Below are positions 25,589 through 34,568 of a DNA stretch of 64,000 bases, one piece after another. The stretch covers positions 62,001 through 126,000 of the forward strand of contig JAFEII010000028.1 in NCBI GenBank assembly GCA_017495165.1, read 5' to 3'. The translations under genes and the position numbers were made by a program. This DNA is from Hydromonas sp. (lineage in GTDB: Bacteria; Pseudomonadota; Gammaproteobacteria; Burkholderiales; Burkholderiaceae). The first letter of the stretch is position 1. The number at the start of each line of letters is the position of its first letter. The notes under the pieces were generated by a model that was not told the DNA's origin, made no database searches, and was given only the letters and a program-made list of their open reading frames with translations.

Positions 25589-26425
25589 TCACAGCCGAGA
25601 CCAGAATTTGAGCCACCATTTACGGCGCGGACTCACCGTTACCAAACCTTGCCATATGTCCTCAGGGTTTTGAGTCATCTCAGACAACAAAAGTGCGCGT
25701 TGGCACATCAATAAATGCAGGCTTGTGGCTGTTTTTTGACTGCTTTTGGGCAAAGACTTATACACGTCTTGATAAGCCTCAAGCGCAGAACGTGCAATCA
25801 CTTCAAGCTGCATAAACAGTTTTTTGCCTTGCATCACGCGCTGTTCAAGAGGCAGTTTTCGGTTCAAAATAACGTTGGCGGGCAAATTGAGCTCTTTTAA
25901 CAAACTCATAGGCAGCCATAAGCGCGCAGGCGCAAGCTGATGGCCGATGTGCCGAATTTGGTCAATCCACCACAAAGCGCGGCCTGCGCTTTGCGCCAAC
26001 TTTGTCTGACTGGGAAAACCAAGCAGCATCAGCCACACATTGGTAAATGAACCGCCAACCGCATCCACAATCGGCTCAAGCTGCTCGCTCGTCTCAATCC
26101 GCGTCAAATGATGCCAATGCATATGACCATGCAATAAGGCTTGCAAAGCCGCATGAAACGGCTTTTGCTGTAACAGCGGTTTTAACGTGAGCAAGTCTGG
26201 GTGCGTGACGCGACCATGCAGGCCGTTTTCAAGCTCTTGATGCCACCAATTAAGGGTTGTAACCGCATGATGCGGGTCTTCAAAAACCGAGGCTTCGCGC
26301 CATTTTTTGTGCAACGCGTACAGCGCAAGCAGCAACGGTCGTTGTTCAGGCGCAGCACTGCGAATGGCAATGGCCAAACTGCTGGCAGGATAGGGGGCAG
26401 ATAAACTGGTGTCAAATGCGTTCAT
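25589..26425 (-). CDS. Squalene/phytoene synthase-like protein, degenerate
   Basis: The 278-residue protein keeps the helical trans-isoprenyl-synthase outline. LLALYALHKKWREA (about 32-45), LNWWHQELENGLHGRVTHP (about 59-77) and LWWIDQIRHIGHQLAPARLWLP (quoted part: RHIGHQLAPARLWLP, about 152-166) align with conserved blocks of the family. The aspartate-rich motifs that bind Mg-diphosphate are missing. The first block reads LHKKWREAS and the second has no RD pair. That argues against prenyl-diphosphate coupling and for a non-enzymatic role, as seen in NDUFAF6-type relatives. It lies 7 bp before the DUF192 gene's 3' end on the same strand. Confidence 0.65.
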   Translation of the reverse strand: MNAFDTSLSAPYPASSLAIAIRSAAPEQRPLLLALYALHKKWREASVFEDPHHAVTTLNWWHQELENGLHGRVTHPDLLTLKPLLQQKPFHAALQALLHGHMHWHHLTRIETSEQLEPIVDAVGGSFTNVWLMLLGFPSQTKLAQSAGRALWWIDQIRHIGHQLAPARLWLPMSLLKELNLPANVILNRKLPLEQRVMQGKKLFMQLEVIARSALEAYQDVYKSLPKSSQKTATSLHLLMCQRALLLSEMTQNPEDIWQGLVTVSPRRKWWLKFWSRL

Positions 26426-26432
26426 GTCAAAC

Positions 26433-26912
26433 TTAGGGTTGTTTACTGATGTTTAAAACTTGCGTGCCAGGCACAACGTTGTTGCGCGCAAACCAGCCTT
26501 GATTCATTTCAACCGCATAGCGCGTGGGGTGCGCCGCACAGCGCGGCTCCAAACTGTGCGCTTGCATGTCTATGGTTTGCTGCAAAACACCTTGTGCGTC
26601 AATAAAACCAATGGTCAGAGGAATCAATGTGTTTTTCATCCAAAAGCATGGCTTATGCTCAGACTCAAAATAAAACAGCATGCCCGCGTTGGCTGGCAAT
26701 GAGGCGCGGTTCATCAAACCAGTTTGCTTTTGTGCCTCCGTAACCGCCAGCTCAATTTGAGCCGCAGCCAAGCCGTTAATCGGCGTCAAAATGGTTTGAA
26801 CCTGTGGCGCAGGGGTTGCTGGCAGTGACGCGTCGTCGCCCAAAACGGGCTGGCATGCTGCGCACAAAAACGCTGTTGTAAACAGCGTGGTTCTCAATAA
26901 ATGTGGACTCAT
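26433..26912 (-). CDS. DUF192 family exported protein
   Basis: The 159-residue product has a hydrophobic export signal with a possible lipoprotein cysteine (FLCAACQP, about residues 16-23), then the DUF192 domain (about 45-157). The domain motifs are EAQKQTGLMNRASLPANAGM (about 60-79), FWMKNTLIPLTIGFID (about 91-106) and YAVEMNQGWFARNNVVPG (about 132-149). The family's role is unknown, though the fold is seen in exported proteins in archaea and bacteria. It starts 2 bp after the pseudouridine synthase stop codon, so the two are likely co-translated. Confidence 0.85.
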   Translation of the reverse strand: MSPHLLRTTLFTTAFLCAACQPVLGDDASLPATPAPQVQTILTPINGLAAAQIELAVTEAQKQTGLMNRASLPANAGMLFYFESEHKPCFWMKNTLIPLTIGFIDAQGVLQQTIDMQAHSLEPRCAAHPTRYAVEMNQGWFARNNVVPGTQVLNISKQP

Positions 26913-26914
26913 GA

Positions 26915-27703
26915 TTATTTTTTGGTGGTGACTTTGGCTTTAATGCTCTTCATCCCCGTTGCGGTTGGGGTGTGGCGGGCTTTAAATGGCGCTTTCTTAA
27001 GGGTTTGACGGTCGCTCATTAAACGCGGATCCGCCGAAACTTTAAGCTCAGATTTATCTGTGACCACTTTGGCCTTCTTCTGATACGTTTTAGGCTCTGC
27101 GCGAGGCGTTGAACGCGTGAGTGACGGCGGTGAAGGCTCTTTGCTCACCCAATGCATGGCACCTGGTTGCAGCAATACATCCGCTGCAGGCCACAAACTA
27201 TAGTCACCAATATGCGTGCGAATTAAGCGCAGTGTTGGCAAGCCAACCGCCGCAGTCATTCGGCGCACTTGGCGATTTTTGCCTTCAGACAAGGTGATTT
27301 CAAGCCAATGGGTCGGGGAATTTAAACGGTGGCGGATGGGCGGATTGCGTGCCCACAACCATTCTGGCTCATCAATAATTTTTGCTTCGCACGGCAACGT
27401 GGTCTCGTCGCCCAGCTCAATTCCGAGTCGAAGCTGCGCGCAAGCCGCATCAGAAGGCGTGCCTTCCACTTGCACCACATAGGTTTTGGGCTTTTTATGC
27501 AGCGGGTGGCTGATGGTGTTTTGTAATCTGCCATCATCGGTCAATAAAAGTAAACCTTCTGAGTCAGTGTCCAAGCGCCCCGCAGGATAAACATTGGGCA
27601 CAGCCACATATTTGGCCAGCGATGGATGCTTGTCATGGGCGGAAAACTGTGAAATCACACCATAAGGTTTGTTGAGTAAAATTAGCATTAGAGTCGTGCG
27701 CAA
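26915..27703 (-). CDS. rluE: RluE-like 23S rRNA pseudouridine synthase
   Basis: Isomerises a uridine of rRNA to pseudouridine. The RsuA/RluB/E/F family catalytic aspartate lies in PAGRLDTDSEGLLLLT (about residues 41-56). The N-terminal ILLNKPYGVISQFS and central SEGKNRQVRRMTAAVGLPTL (about 138-157) fit RluE, which like this protein has no S4 domain. A C-terminal extension of about 80 Lys/Thr-rich residues (KKAKVVTDKSE...) is not part of the catalytic core. The start may be the second ATG at 27688 (MLILLNKPYG). The target U2457 is inferred from RluE homology. Confidence 0.85.
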   Translation of the reverse strand: MRTTLMLILLNKPYGVISQFSAHDKHPSLAKYVAVPNVYPAGRLDTDSEGLLLLTDDGRLQNTISHPLHKKPKTYVVQVEGTPSDAACAQLRLGIELGDETTLPCEAKIIDEPEWLWARNPPIRHRLNSPTHWLEITLSEGKNRQVRRMTAAVGLPTLRLIRTHIGDYSLWPAADVLLQPGAMHWVSKEPSPPSLTRSTPRAEPKTYQKKAKVVTDKSELKVSADPRLMSDRQTLKKAPFKARHTPTATGMKSIKAKVTTKK

Positions 27704-27878
27704 TCAAAATAAAACGGCACTTTAGCGTAAAACCACGAATTAAGTGGCACTATCGAACAAAAGCGCCATTTAAATTCATTTTTATACGCATCTGAAATAA
27801 AAGCCGCATCACACAAATCAAAGTCAAACGCCAGAACCAAATGAAGCGATGAAATCCATCCGAAAAGCATGAAATCTA

Positions 27879-27907
27879 TTCGCATCATCTGAAAAGTCGG
27901 GCATAAT
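27879..27907 (+). promoter_or_regulatory. Promoter of icd
   Basis: TTCGCA (-35, 27879-27884) and CATAAT (-10, 27902-27907) are 17 bp apart. The -35 overlaps the second of two near-identical blocks (GATGAAATCCATCCG at 27849-27863 and CATGAAATCTATTCG at 27869-27883), a possible operator. Otherwise the 27704-27959 gap shows no gene. Confidence 0.5.
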
Positions 27908-27911
27908 ACGC

Positions 27912-27936
27912 AAGTAGGTCTTATAAAAGACCACTT
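27912..27936 (+). promoter_or_regulatory. Hairpin in the icd 5' leader
   Basis: AAGTAGGTC pairs with GACCACTT with one bulged A across TTATAAAA. It begins about where transcription should start and ends 23 nt before the icd ATG; possibly an RNA-stabilising 5' hairpin. Confidence 0.4.
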
Positions 27937-27959
27937 TACCAACTTACAAGGAGCCGCTC

Positions 27960-29207
27960 ATGTATCAACACGTAACCGTCCCAGCCAATGGCAGCAAAAT
28001 CACCGTTAACGCCGATTTTAGCATCAACGTCCCAAACAACCCAATCGTGCCGTTCATCGAAGGCGACGGCACAGGCCTTGACATCACCCCCGTGATGATT
28101 AAAGTGGTCGATGCCGCAGTGGCAAAAGCTTACGGCGGTGCGCGTCAAATCCACTGGATGGAAATTTACGCAGGCGAAAAAACAACCAAAATCTACGGCC
28201 CAGATGTCTGGTTGCCGCCTGAAACCATGGAAATTTTGCGTGAATACGTGGTTGCAATTAAAGGCCCTTTAACCACGCCAATCGGCGGCGGCATTCGCTC
28301 ACTAAATGTGGCTTTGCGCCAAGAACTCGATTTGTACGTGTGTTTGCGTCCCGTGCAATATTTTGATGGCGTGCCTTCACCAGTCAAATCACCTGAGAAA
28401 ATCGACATGGTGATTTTCCGCGAAAATTCAGAAGATATTTACGCAGGCGTTGAGTGGGAAGCGGGCTCGGACAAAGTCAAGAAAGTGATTAAATTTTTGC
28501 AAGAAGAAATGGGCGTGACCAAAATCCGCTTTCCAGAATCATCAGGGATTGGCATCAAGCCAGTCTCGATTGAAGGCACAACGCGCTTGGTGCGCAAAGC
28601 GATTCAATACGCGCTGGACAACAAACGCACCAGCGTGACGATTGTCCACAAAGGCAACATCATGAAATACACCGAAGGCCTGTTTGCCAAAACCGCGTAC
28701 GAAGTGGCGCAAAATGAATTTGGCGCAGAATACATTGATGGCGGCCCATGGATGGTCATTAAAGCCCCGCATGGCGATGTGGTGATTAAAGACTCAATTG
28801 CCGATGCGTTCTTACAACAAATCTTATTGCGCCCCGCTGAGTATGATGTGATTGCCACATTGAACTTAAATGGCGATTACGTGTCAGACGCTTTGGCCGC
28901 ACAAGTTGGCGGGATTGGGATTGCGCCAGGTGCCAACTTCTCTGATTCGATTGCAATTTTTGAAGCGACACACGGCACTGCGCCTAAATACGCGGGCAAA
29001 GATTACGTCAATCCGGGTTCGGAGATTTTATCGGCGGAAATGATGTTGCGTCACATGGGCTGGGTGGAGGCGGCGGACATGATTTTGGCATCGATGAGCA
29101 AATCAATTGCAGCCAAAAAAGTCACGTATGACTTTGCACGCTTGATGGACGGCGCAACGCAAGTGTCATGCTCGCAGTTTGGGCAAGAAATGATTAACAA
29201 CATGTAA
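27960..29207 (+). CDS. icd: NADP-dependent isocitrate dehydrogenase
   Basis: Oxidatively decarboxylates isocitrate to 2-oxoglutarate in the TCA cycle. The 415-residue protein is of the E. coli type (416). The phosphorylatable active-site serine lies in [14 protein letters not shown] (about 154-167), substrate arginines lie in the [20 protein letters not shown] segment (about 116-135), and metal-binding aspartates in [20 protein letters not shown] (about 299-318). [12 protein letters not shown] (about 336-347) contacts NADP. A strong Shine-Dalgarno (AAGGAG) precedes the start. Regulation by an AceK kinase is possible but no aceK is in the window. Confidence 0.97.
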   Translation: MYQHVTVPANGSKITVNADFSINVPNNPIVPFIEGDGTGLDITPVMIKVVDAAVAKAYGGARQIHWMEIYAGEKTTKIYGPDVWLPPETMEILREYVVAIKGPLTTPIGGGIRSLNVALRQELDLYVCLRPVQYFDGVPSPVKSPEKIDMVIFRENSEDIYAGVEWEAGSDKVKKVIKFLQEEMGVTKIRFPESSGIGIKPVSIEGTTRLVRKAIQYALDNKRTSVTIVHKGNIMKYTEGLFAKTAYEVAQNEFGAEYIDGGPWMVIKAPHGDVVIKDSIADAFLQQILLRPAEYDVIATLNLNGDYVSDALAAQVGGIGIAPGANFSDSIAIFEATHGTAPKYAGKDYVNPGSEILSAEMMLRHMGWVEAADMILASMSKSIAAKKVTYDFARLMDGATQVSCSQFGQEMINNM

Positions 29208-29245
29208 TTTGTGTTGCTTGTTTTTCATTGAAAATCATTGAACCT

Positions 29246-29274
29246 AAAAAGCCTGTTTTAAAACAGGCTTTTTT
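29246..29274 (+). terminator. Terminator after icd
   Basis: AAAAAGCCTGTTTT pairs with AAAACAGGCTTTTTT to form a compact palindromic hairpin with flanking A and T runs. Confidence 0.85.
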
Positions 29275-29294
29275 ACAAAATCCATGAGGCAAAT

Positions 29295-29537
29295 ATGGGC
29301 TTTTCTCAGGCAGAAACTCAAGCGATGCTCGCACTGAAAGGCGTGGGCGCAACCGTGATATCTCGGCTAGAGCAAATCGGTTTTACGTCATTTGCGCAAT
29401 TGGCGCAAGCCGATGCCGCATCGGTCACCTTACAAATTTCGCAGTTAATCGGCTCAACATGCTGGCACAACAGCCCTTTGGCGCGTGCGTCGATTCAGGC
29501 GGTTATTAGGTTGGCACAACAAAAGGAAGCGCCATGA
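29295..29537 (+). CDS. Small helix-hairpin-helix protein
   Basis: The 80-residue protein contains LKGVGATVISRLEQIGFTSF (about residues 14-33), a helix-hairpin-helix of the kind found in Cdd1/pathogenicity-locus and DUF4332-like proteins. It continues with a LAQADAASVTLQISQLIG segment and a CWHNSPLARASIQAVIRLAQ tail. Such domains bind DNA non-specifically or mediate protein contacts. Its stop codon overlaps the rraA start (ATGA), so translation is coupled. Function unknown. Confidence 0.65.
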   Translation: MGFSQAETQAMLALKGVGATVISRLEQIGFTSFAQLAQADAASVTLQISQLIGSTCWHNSPLARASIQAVIRLAQQKEAP

Positions 29538-30031
29538 CATTTTCAACCACAGACTTATGCGACCAATTTGAGGCGCAAATTCATGCGGGCGCGATTCAAG
29601 TGTTGCCGCCCGTGTTTCAATCGTATGGCGGGCACACGCAATTTTATGGTCAAGCGCTTTGCATCAAAGTCTTTGAAGACAATACGCTGATTAAACAGAT
29701 ACTTGAGAATGAAAATGGCGCGGGCAGGGTGCTGGTGATTGATGCGGGTGCCAGCGTGCGGTGCGCGGTTGTGGGTGGAAATTTGGCTGGTGCGGCGGTT
29801 AAAAAAGGCTGGCAGGGCATCATTGTGGATGGTGCGGTGCGCGATGTGGCCGAAATTGCGCCGCTGCCGATTGGTGTGTTGGCTTTGGCGCTGCATCCTT
29901 TGCGTGCCATCAAACGCAACACCGGTGTGCGCGATATAGCGATCATGTTACAAGGCGTGCGCGTCAACCCGCTTGATTGGATTTATGCCGATGCTGACGG
30001 CGTATTGGTGAGCGCGCAGCCGCTGCTGTGA
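29534..30031 (+). CDS. rraA: RraA-family protein (RNase E regulator or HMG aldolase)
   Basis: The 165-residue protein aligns along its length with RraA. DLCDQFEAQI at the N-terminus, the YGGHTQFYGQALCIKVFEDN block (about 31-50), LVIDAGASVRCAVVGGNLAG (about 71-90) and IVDGAVRDVAEIAPLPIGVLA (quoted part: DGAVRDVAEIAPL, about 102-114). The GGNLA and D-x-R-D elements are also those of 4-hydroxy-4-methyl-2-oxoglutarate aldolases, which share the fold and often carry the name. Length (about 160) fits RraA and short aldolases equally. The assignment as an RNase E inhibitor is therefore tentative. Confidence 0.82.
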   Translation: MTFSTTDLCDQFEAQIHAGAIQVLPPVFQSYGGHTQFYGQALCIKVFEDNTLIKQILENENGAGRVLVIDAGASVRCAVVGGNLAGAAVKKGWQGIIVDGAVRDVAEIAPLPIGVLALALHPLRAIKRNTGVRDIAIMLQGVRVNPLDWIYADADGVLVSAQPLL

Positions 30032-30049
30032 CTATTAATTCCCTACGTT

Positions 30050-30841
30050 TTATGCGTTCAACAAAAGCAAATCATGCACGGTATCGTAACCAAATTTCAG
30101 AATCGTCAAACTCAACACAACAATCAAAATTTTACGAATCAAGGGCGCGCCATAACGCGTGACCACGTGCGTGCCGCACAACGCGCCGCCGATATTAAAC
30201 ACACCCATCATTAAACCTGTGCCCCACAACACATAACCATGCGGTAAAAAGAACGAGAGCGCGGCAAAATTGGTGGCAAGGTTGAGCACCTTGCTGTGCG
30301 CGGTGGCAGTTAAAAAATCATAGCCAAACCATTTTACAAATGCAAAAGCGAGCAATGAACCCGTGCCTGGGCCAAAAAAACCATCATAAAACCCAATCGC
30401 AATCCCCAAAGCCACGCCCGCATACACCTCGCCGCGCTTGCCAAATATCGGTTCATGGGTCAAACCCATGTCTTTTTTCATAAACGTATAAATCACCATC
30501 AAAATCATCAACACCAGCATAATTGGGCGCAAATACGCTTTTGGCAAATAAGGGATGAGTTTGGCGCCAAGGTAGGCAAAAATAAACGCCATCAATACCG
30601 CACCAAGCAGCATGTGCCAGCGCAGCTTGACGCGTTTGGCGTATTGCAGCGTTGCCATGGCGGTGCCTTGAATGCTCGAGAGCTTATTTGTGCCGTGTAA
30701 AACCGTGGCATCGTGGTTGGGAATAATGTTAAAAACCCCTGGCAATTGAATCAAGCCACCACCGCCAACCGCCGAATCAATCAAACCTGCCAAAAAAGCC
30801 ACAGGCAATAATAAAAGCAATTCGGGGGTCAGAAAATCCAT
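30050..30841 (-). CDS. TauE/SafE-family membrane exporter
   Basis: The 263-residue protein begins MDFLTPELLLLLPVAFLAGL at 30841. The longer frame from 31036 overlaps the neighbouring terminator and is rejected. About eight membrane helices are seen, with the family repeats GLIDSAVGGGGLIQLP (about 19-34) and ALGIAIGFYDGFFGPGTGSL (about 136-155). The double GGGG/GPGTG repeat and YfcA-like order suggest a TSUP transporter for sulfite, organosulfonates or similar anions; the substrate is unknown. It is convergent with rraA and 116 bp downstream of the Pit gene. Confidence 0.85.
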   Translation of the reverse strand: MDFLTPELLLLLPVAFLAGLIDSAVGGGGLIQLPGVFNIIPNHDATVLHGTNKLSSIQGTAMATLQYAKRVKLRWHMLLGAVLMAFIFAYLGAKLIPYLPKAYLRPIMLVLMILMVIYTFMKKDMGLTHEPIFGKRGEVYAGVALGIAIGFYDGFFGPGTGSLLAFAFVKWFGYDFLTATAHSKVLNLATNFAALSFFLPHGYVLWGTGLMMGVFNIGGALCGTHVVTRYGAPLIRKILIVVLSLTILKFGYDTVHDLLLLNA

Positions 30842-30921
30842 TGTGCATCTTTCGAGAGAGTTACCACTTGAATCAAACAGTCGCTTCAAGCGCAAAGGGT
30901 TAAAGGTGGTGCGCCTTAAAT

Positions 30922-30950
30922 AAAAAACACCCCAAAGCTGAGGCGTTTTT
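30922..30950 (-). terminator. Terminator after the Pit transporter
   Basis: On the minus strand AACGCCTC pairs with GGGGTGTT (with G-T wobbles) across AGCTTT, followed by TTTT. It lies 7 bp past the stop codon. Confidence 0.65.
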
Positions 30951-30957
30951 ATAAACA

Positions 30958-31965
30958 TTACAAGAACTTGGTACCAAGCCACCAAGCAATGCCCGCCATA
31001 AATGCGGAGGCGGGAATGGTGAAAATCCAAGCCCAAACAATCGTACTTGCCACGCCCCAGCGCACAGATGATGCACGTGCGGTGGTACTGGTGCCGGTAA
31101 TCGCGCCTGTAATGGTGTGCGTGGTTGACACAGGAATCCCCATTGCGGTGGCGCTAAACAACGTAATTGCACCAGCGGTTTCGGCACAAAAACCGCCCAC
31201 AGGTTTGAGTTTGGCCAATTTTTGCCCCATGGTTTTCACAATGCGCCAGCCACCAAACAATGTGCCAACGGCAATCGCCGCAAAGCAGCTATAGCCAACC
31301 CAGCTTGGCAAGTCATCGCCCGCTGTCAAGTGGCCGCTCGCAATGAGAAGCAGCCAAATAATCCCCATGGTTTTTTGCGCATCATTGCCGCCGTGTCCCA
31401 AACTGTAAGCAGCAGCTGATGCAAGCTGCAATCTGCGGAACCAACGGTCGACCTTTGAAGGAGAACTGCGGTAAAAAATCCATGAAACCGCGAGCATCAA
31501 AATAGAGCCAAGTACAAAACCAATTGCAGGTGCGACAAAAATAAATGCAATGGTTTGTAAGATTTTTTCACTTAGCAAAGCCGCAAAACCTGCTTTCGCA
31601 ACCGCCGCGCCAATCAAGCCGCCCATGAGTGCATGTGAAGATGAGGACGGAATCCCAAAGTACCAGGTGACAACATTCCAAGCAATCGCGCCAAACAATG
31701 CGCCAAAAATCACGTATTGGTCAACAATGGCGGGCAAAATAATCCCTTTGCCGATGGAGGCGGCCACATTGTGCGGCAAGACATAAAACGCAATAAAGTT
31801 AAAAACCGCCGCCATCAATACAGCGTGTTGCGGCTTTAAAACGCCCGTTGAAACCACGGTGGCAATCGAGTTGGCTGAATCATGAAAACCGTTCATGAAG
31901 TCAAAAACAAGCGCAAGCGCCACCAAAAAAATCACCACGTTAAGGCTGATTTGTATAGAGTTCAT
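30958..31965 (-). CDS. Pit-family inorganic phosphate transporter
   Basis: The 335-residue membrane protein shows both PHO4 signature repeats. FDFMNGFHDSANSIATVVST lies near the N-terminus (about 22-41) and GHGGNDAQKTMGIIWLLLIA in the middle (about 195-214). GIPVSTTHTITGAITGTS (about 274-291) is the second half of the repeat. These low-affinity transporters move metal-phosphate with protons. It is downstream of a DUF47 (PhoU-like) gene, the usual partner; a small hairpin lies between them. Substrate could also include sulfate in some relatives. Confidence 0.92.
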   Translation of the reverse strand: MNSIQISLNVVIFLVALALVFDFMNGFHDSANSIATVVSTGVLKPQHAVLMAAVFNFIAFYVLPHNVAASIGKGIILPAIVDQYVIFGALFGAIAWNVVTWYFGIPSSSSHALMGGLIGAAVAKAGFAALLSEKILQTIAFIFVAPAIGFVLGSILMLAVSWIFYRSSPSKVDRWFRRLQLASAAAYSLGHGGNDAQKTMGIIWLLLIASGHLTAGDDLPSWVGYSCFAAIAVGTLFGGWRIVKTMGQKLAKLKPVGGFCAETAGAITLFSATAMGIPVSTTHTITGAITGTSTTARASSVRWGVASTIVWAWIFTIPASAFMAGIAWWLGTKFL

Positions 31966-31989
31966 AAAATACCTATTTGATTAAAACTG

Positions 31990-32012
31990 GCGGTGCAAGA
32001 AATAAACACCGC
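31990..32012 (-). terminator. Intercistronic hairpin between DUF47 and Pit genes
   Basis: On the minus strand GCGGTG pairs with CACCGC across 11 nt, followed by CAGTTTTAATC. It may act as a weak terminator or RNA-stability element that tunes Pit relative to DUF47. Confidence 0.35.
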
Positions 32013-32019
32013 AGAGAAC

Positions 32020-32646
32020 TTAAGCGTTTTCAACCACAATCCCTTGGATGATGTTTGAGACGTCTTCGCATTTATCCGTAATTGCTTCGAGCAACTCGTA
32101 AATCGCTTTGTATTTAATCAGGTTTTTGACGTTTTCTTCTTCGCGGAATAGTTTTGACATCGCTTTGCGCAACACGCGATCCGCGTCAGATTCTAAGCGC
32201 GCAATTTCAGAAGCCAGTTTGAGCATTTGGGCAGCATTGCTCATGTTGTCAAGCAAATGAACCGATGCTTGCACGCGTTCGCAGCAAATCAAGCCAATCG
32301 CAGCCAATTCTTTTGCTTCATCCGTGCTGTTGGTCACGTCATACAAAGACACCGTTTCGGCCACGTCTTCCATTAAATCAGCCACATCATCCATGCAGTT
32401 AATCAGCTTGAGCATGTCATCGCGATCAATCGGCGTAATAAAGGTTTTGTGCAATAAATCCACGGTTTCAAACGTGATGCGGTCAGCACGTTTTTCAAAG
32501 TCTTTAATCGCGCTTAAATGGTTGTCCGTGTGCGCCAAGTCATCAAAAAGGCTTTTGAGTTCTTTGGCCGCATCAACGATTAAGTCAGAGTGTTGGTTAA
32601 ATAAGTCAAAAAATTTGGCTTCTTTGGGCATCAGTTTGTGGAGCAT
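32020..32646 (-). CDS. DUF47 PhoU-like regulator of the Pit transporter
   Basis: The 208-residue, almost wholly helical protein has two PhoU-like three-helix bundles. Visible blocks are HLSAIKDFEKRADRITFETV (about 43-62), LLHKTFITPIDRDDMLKLIN (about 64-83, quoted within limit) and MDDVADLMEDV (about 85-95). Such proteins bind metal through the E/D-xxx-D motifs. They precede pit genes and are thought to modulate phosphate uptake. Its gene is 54 bp upstream of the transporter. A single PhoB-box-like half site (TGTCATAAG) near 32805 is too weak to claim Pho control. Confidence 0.9.
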   Translation of the reverse strand: MLHKLMPKEAKFFDLFNQHSDLIVDAAKELKSLFDDLAHTDNHLSAIKDFEKRADRITFETVDLLHKTFITPIDRDDMLKLINCMDDVADLMEDVAETVSLYDVTNSTDEAKELAAIGLICCERVQASVHLLDNMSNAAQMLKLASEIARLESDADRVLRKAMSKLFREEENVKNLIKYKAIYELLEAITDKCEDVSNIIQGIVVENA

Positions 32647-32827
32647 GGCAGATCCTTGCAGTTGGTTAAACGTTAAAAATTTAAAGGTTAAGTGCTAAGT
32701 CTTGCAAAAAAATTATGAAGTATTAAGAAATTTTTGAAATATCATTGAAAAACTTCGTGCAAAACCTTCATACAATTTGGCAAAGCGGATATTTTACCCA
32801 CTTATGACACAATTGGCGCGTTTTATT

Positions 32828-33904
32828 TTACGCAATACGCTGTGCATAATCGAGCAAAATGTGTTCAAGCCACGTCTTGAGATTGAGCGGATGTTCGGCG
32901 TAGCGCTTAGACTTTAAGAGTTGTTGCTCAAACTCGTGGAGCTTGATGGCATTGGTTTTTAGTACGATTTGTTGCAGCGCTTTTTGATGCTTTGGATAAT
33001 AGCGCGCCGCGCCGCTGCCTTGCGATTCACACAACAAATCATGCAGCCAACGTTGCAGCCACGTAATGAATGTATTGACATCAATCCCAGAACCGCCGCC
33101 CGCCAGCCGTGCTTTCTCTGCATCGGCAATGTGCTTTTCAAACTGCTCTGCCAAACGCAACGCGCTCAATCGACTGCCTTGCGCAAGCGCGTCGATGAGT
33201 TGTTGTTGCAGCTCAAAATAATTGCCTTGAGACAGTTCTTGCACGCGAATCGCAGCGCCATTTTCAGTGGCCAGCAGTTGCGGCCAATCCGATGTTGTAC
33301 CCAAAACTTGATTGAGATAGTCCGCACCCGCATCAATACTCGGCGCAGGTGCTTCAATGCGCTGGCAACGGCTGATAATCGTGGGCAGTAGCTGCTTGAC
33401 ATCATCAACCAATAAAAAAAACAGGGTGTTTGGTGGTGGTTCTTCAAGGGTTTTAAGCAGTGCATTGGCGGCATTTCGATTGAGTTTTTGGGCGGGATAA
33501 ACCAAAATCACCCGTTGGCCGCCACGGTGTGAGGTTTGGTTGACCATATTGGCCAGCCCACGCACTTGCGCAATACTGATTTCTTTGCTTGGTTTGGGTT
33601 TGCCAGCGCCTTGCTCGGGGCGCATTTCTTCAATCGGGTGGTTCACATCCAAAATCGCTGGACGCAACACACGTAAATCGGGGTGACTATAAGATTGAAG
33701 CAGCAAACAGGCCACGCATTGCCCGCACGCCAAATGCTGCGCGTCGGTGTTTTCGCACAGCACACTATGCGCCAGCTGATTGAGCAAATACTCGCCGCCA
33801 GTTCCATCTGGTGCCACGATTAAATACGCATGGGCTTTGTTGGCAATGGCGTGCCACGTTTTAAAAATCGGTGCATGCCATGGCAAAAGGGTGGTTCTGG
33901 TCAT
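32828..33904 (-). CDS. holB: DNA polymerase III delta-prime subunit
   Basis: Clamp-loader subunit that helps place the sliding clamp at primers. The 358-residue protein has the AAA+ clamp-loader layout. The P-loop is degenerate ([14 protein letters not shown], about 32-45), as is normal for delta-prime, which does not hydrolyse ATP. The zinc module is [17 protein letters not shown] (about 50-66). [18 protein letters not shown] (about 140-157) and SRCQRIEAP (about 178-186) are the classic sensor-1 region. Its start overlaps the tmk stop by 4 bp. Confidence 0.93.
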   Translation of the reverse strand: MTRTTLLPWHAPIFKTWHAIANKAHAYLIVAPDGTGGEYLLNQLAHSVLCENTDAQHLACGQCVACLLLQSYSHPDLRVLRPAILDVNHPIEEMRPEQGAGKPKPSKEISIAQVRGLANMVNQTSHRGGQRVILVYPAQKLNRNAANALLKTLEEPPPNTLFFLLVDDVKQLLPTIISRCQRIEAPAPSIDAGADYLNQVLGTTSDWPQLLATENGAAIRVQELSQGNYFELQQQLIDALAQGSRLSALRLAEQFEKHIADAEKARLAGGGSGIDVNTFITWLQRWLHDLLCESQGSGAARYYPKHQKALQQIVLKTNAIKLHEFEQQLLKSKRYAEHPLNLKTWLEHILLDYAQRIA

Positions 33905-34560
33905 AAATACGCAGTCAAATTAAGGTTTAATTGGCTCAAAACGGCGTGCGCGACTTGCGCACGCGTTGCCTCAAGCGATTGGGCGCTGTCAATGATGCAA
34001 ATGCGATTGGGCGCATCGGCGGCGCGCTCCAAATACGCCGCGCGGGTATTTTCAAAAAACACCTGTGACTCTTGCTCAAATTTATCCAGTTGCGCACGCC
34101 CCTGCGCCAACCGTTGGGCGGCAATGGCCAAAGGCAAGTCAAACAACAAGGTCAGGTTGGGTTGTAAATCGCCTTGAACCCATTGTTCCAATTGCAAAAT
34201 TTTATTGCGCGACACACCACGCCCGCCGCCTTGATACGCATACGTCGCATCCGTAAATCGGTCAGAAATCACCACGTCGCCGCGCATAAGCGCAGGCAAA
34301 ATCACCTGTGCCAAATGCTCACGTCGCGCGGCAAACATCAGCAACGTTTCGGTTTCCAAATCCATCGCTTCATGCAAAAGCATCTCACGCAACCGTTCGC
34401 CAACGCTCGTACCACCGGGTTCTCGAGTCAACACAACCGTTTTCCCTTGCGCGCGCAATGCGTCGGCAAGCCAGTCTAAATGCGATGATTTACCTGCGCC
34501 ATCCACGCCCTCAACCGTGAGAAATAAGCCTGAATATGATGGGTGTGCTGAATAAGCCAT
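33901..34560 (-). CDS. tmk: Thymidylate kinase
   Basis: Phosphorylates dTMP to dTDP. The 219-residue protein has the P-loop [15 protein letters not shown] (about 18-32), the [18 protein letters not shown] dTMP-binding block (about 45-62) and the [16 protein letters not shown] block (about 99-114). The DR(Y/F) motif and the lid are normal. It sits between mltG and holB in the common mltG-tmk-holB order. The ATGA overlap with holB suggests translational coupling. Confidence 0.96.
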   Translation of the reverse strand: MAYSAHPSYSGLFLTVEGVDGAGKSSHLDWLADALRAQGKTVVLTREPGGTSVGERLREMLLHEAMDLETETLLMFAARREHLAQVILPALMRGDVVISDRFTDATYAYQGGGRGVSRNKILQLEQWVQGDLQPNLTLLFDLPLAIAAQRLAQGRAQLDKFEQESQVFFENTRAAYLERAADAPNRICIIDSAQSLEATRAQVAHAVLSQLNLNLTAYL

Positions 34561-34568
34561 AAATGTCT

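Noticed and set aside
32795..32820. Possible PhoB box upstream of the DUF47-Pit operon
   Set aside because: Only one half site (TGTCATAAG) is seen; the second 11-bp repeat is missing.
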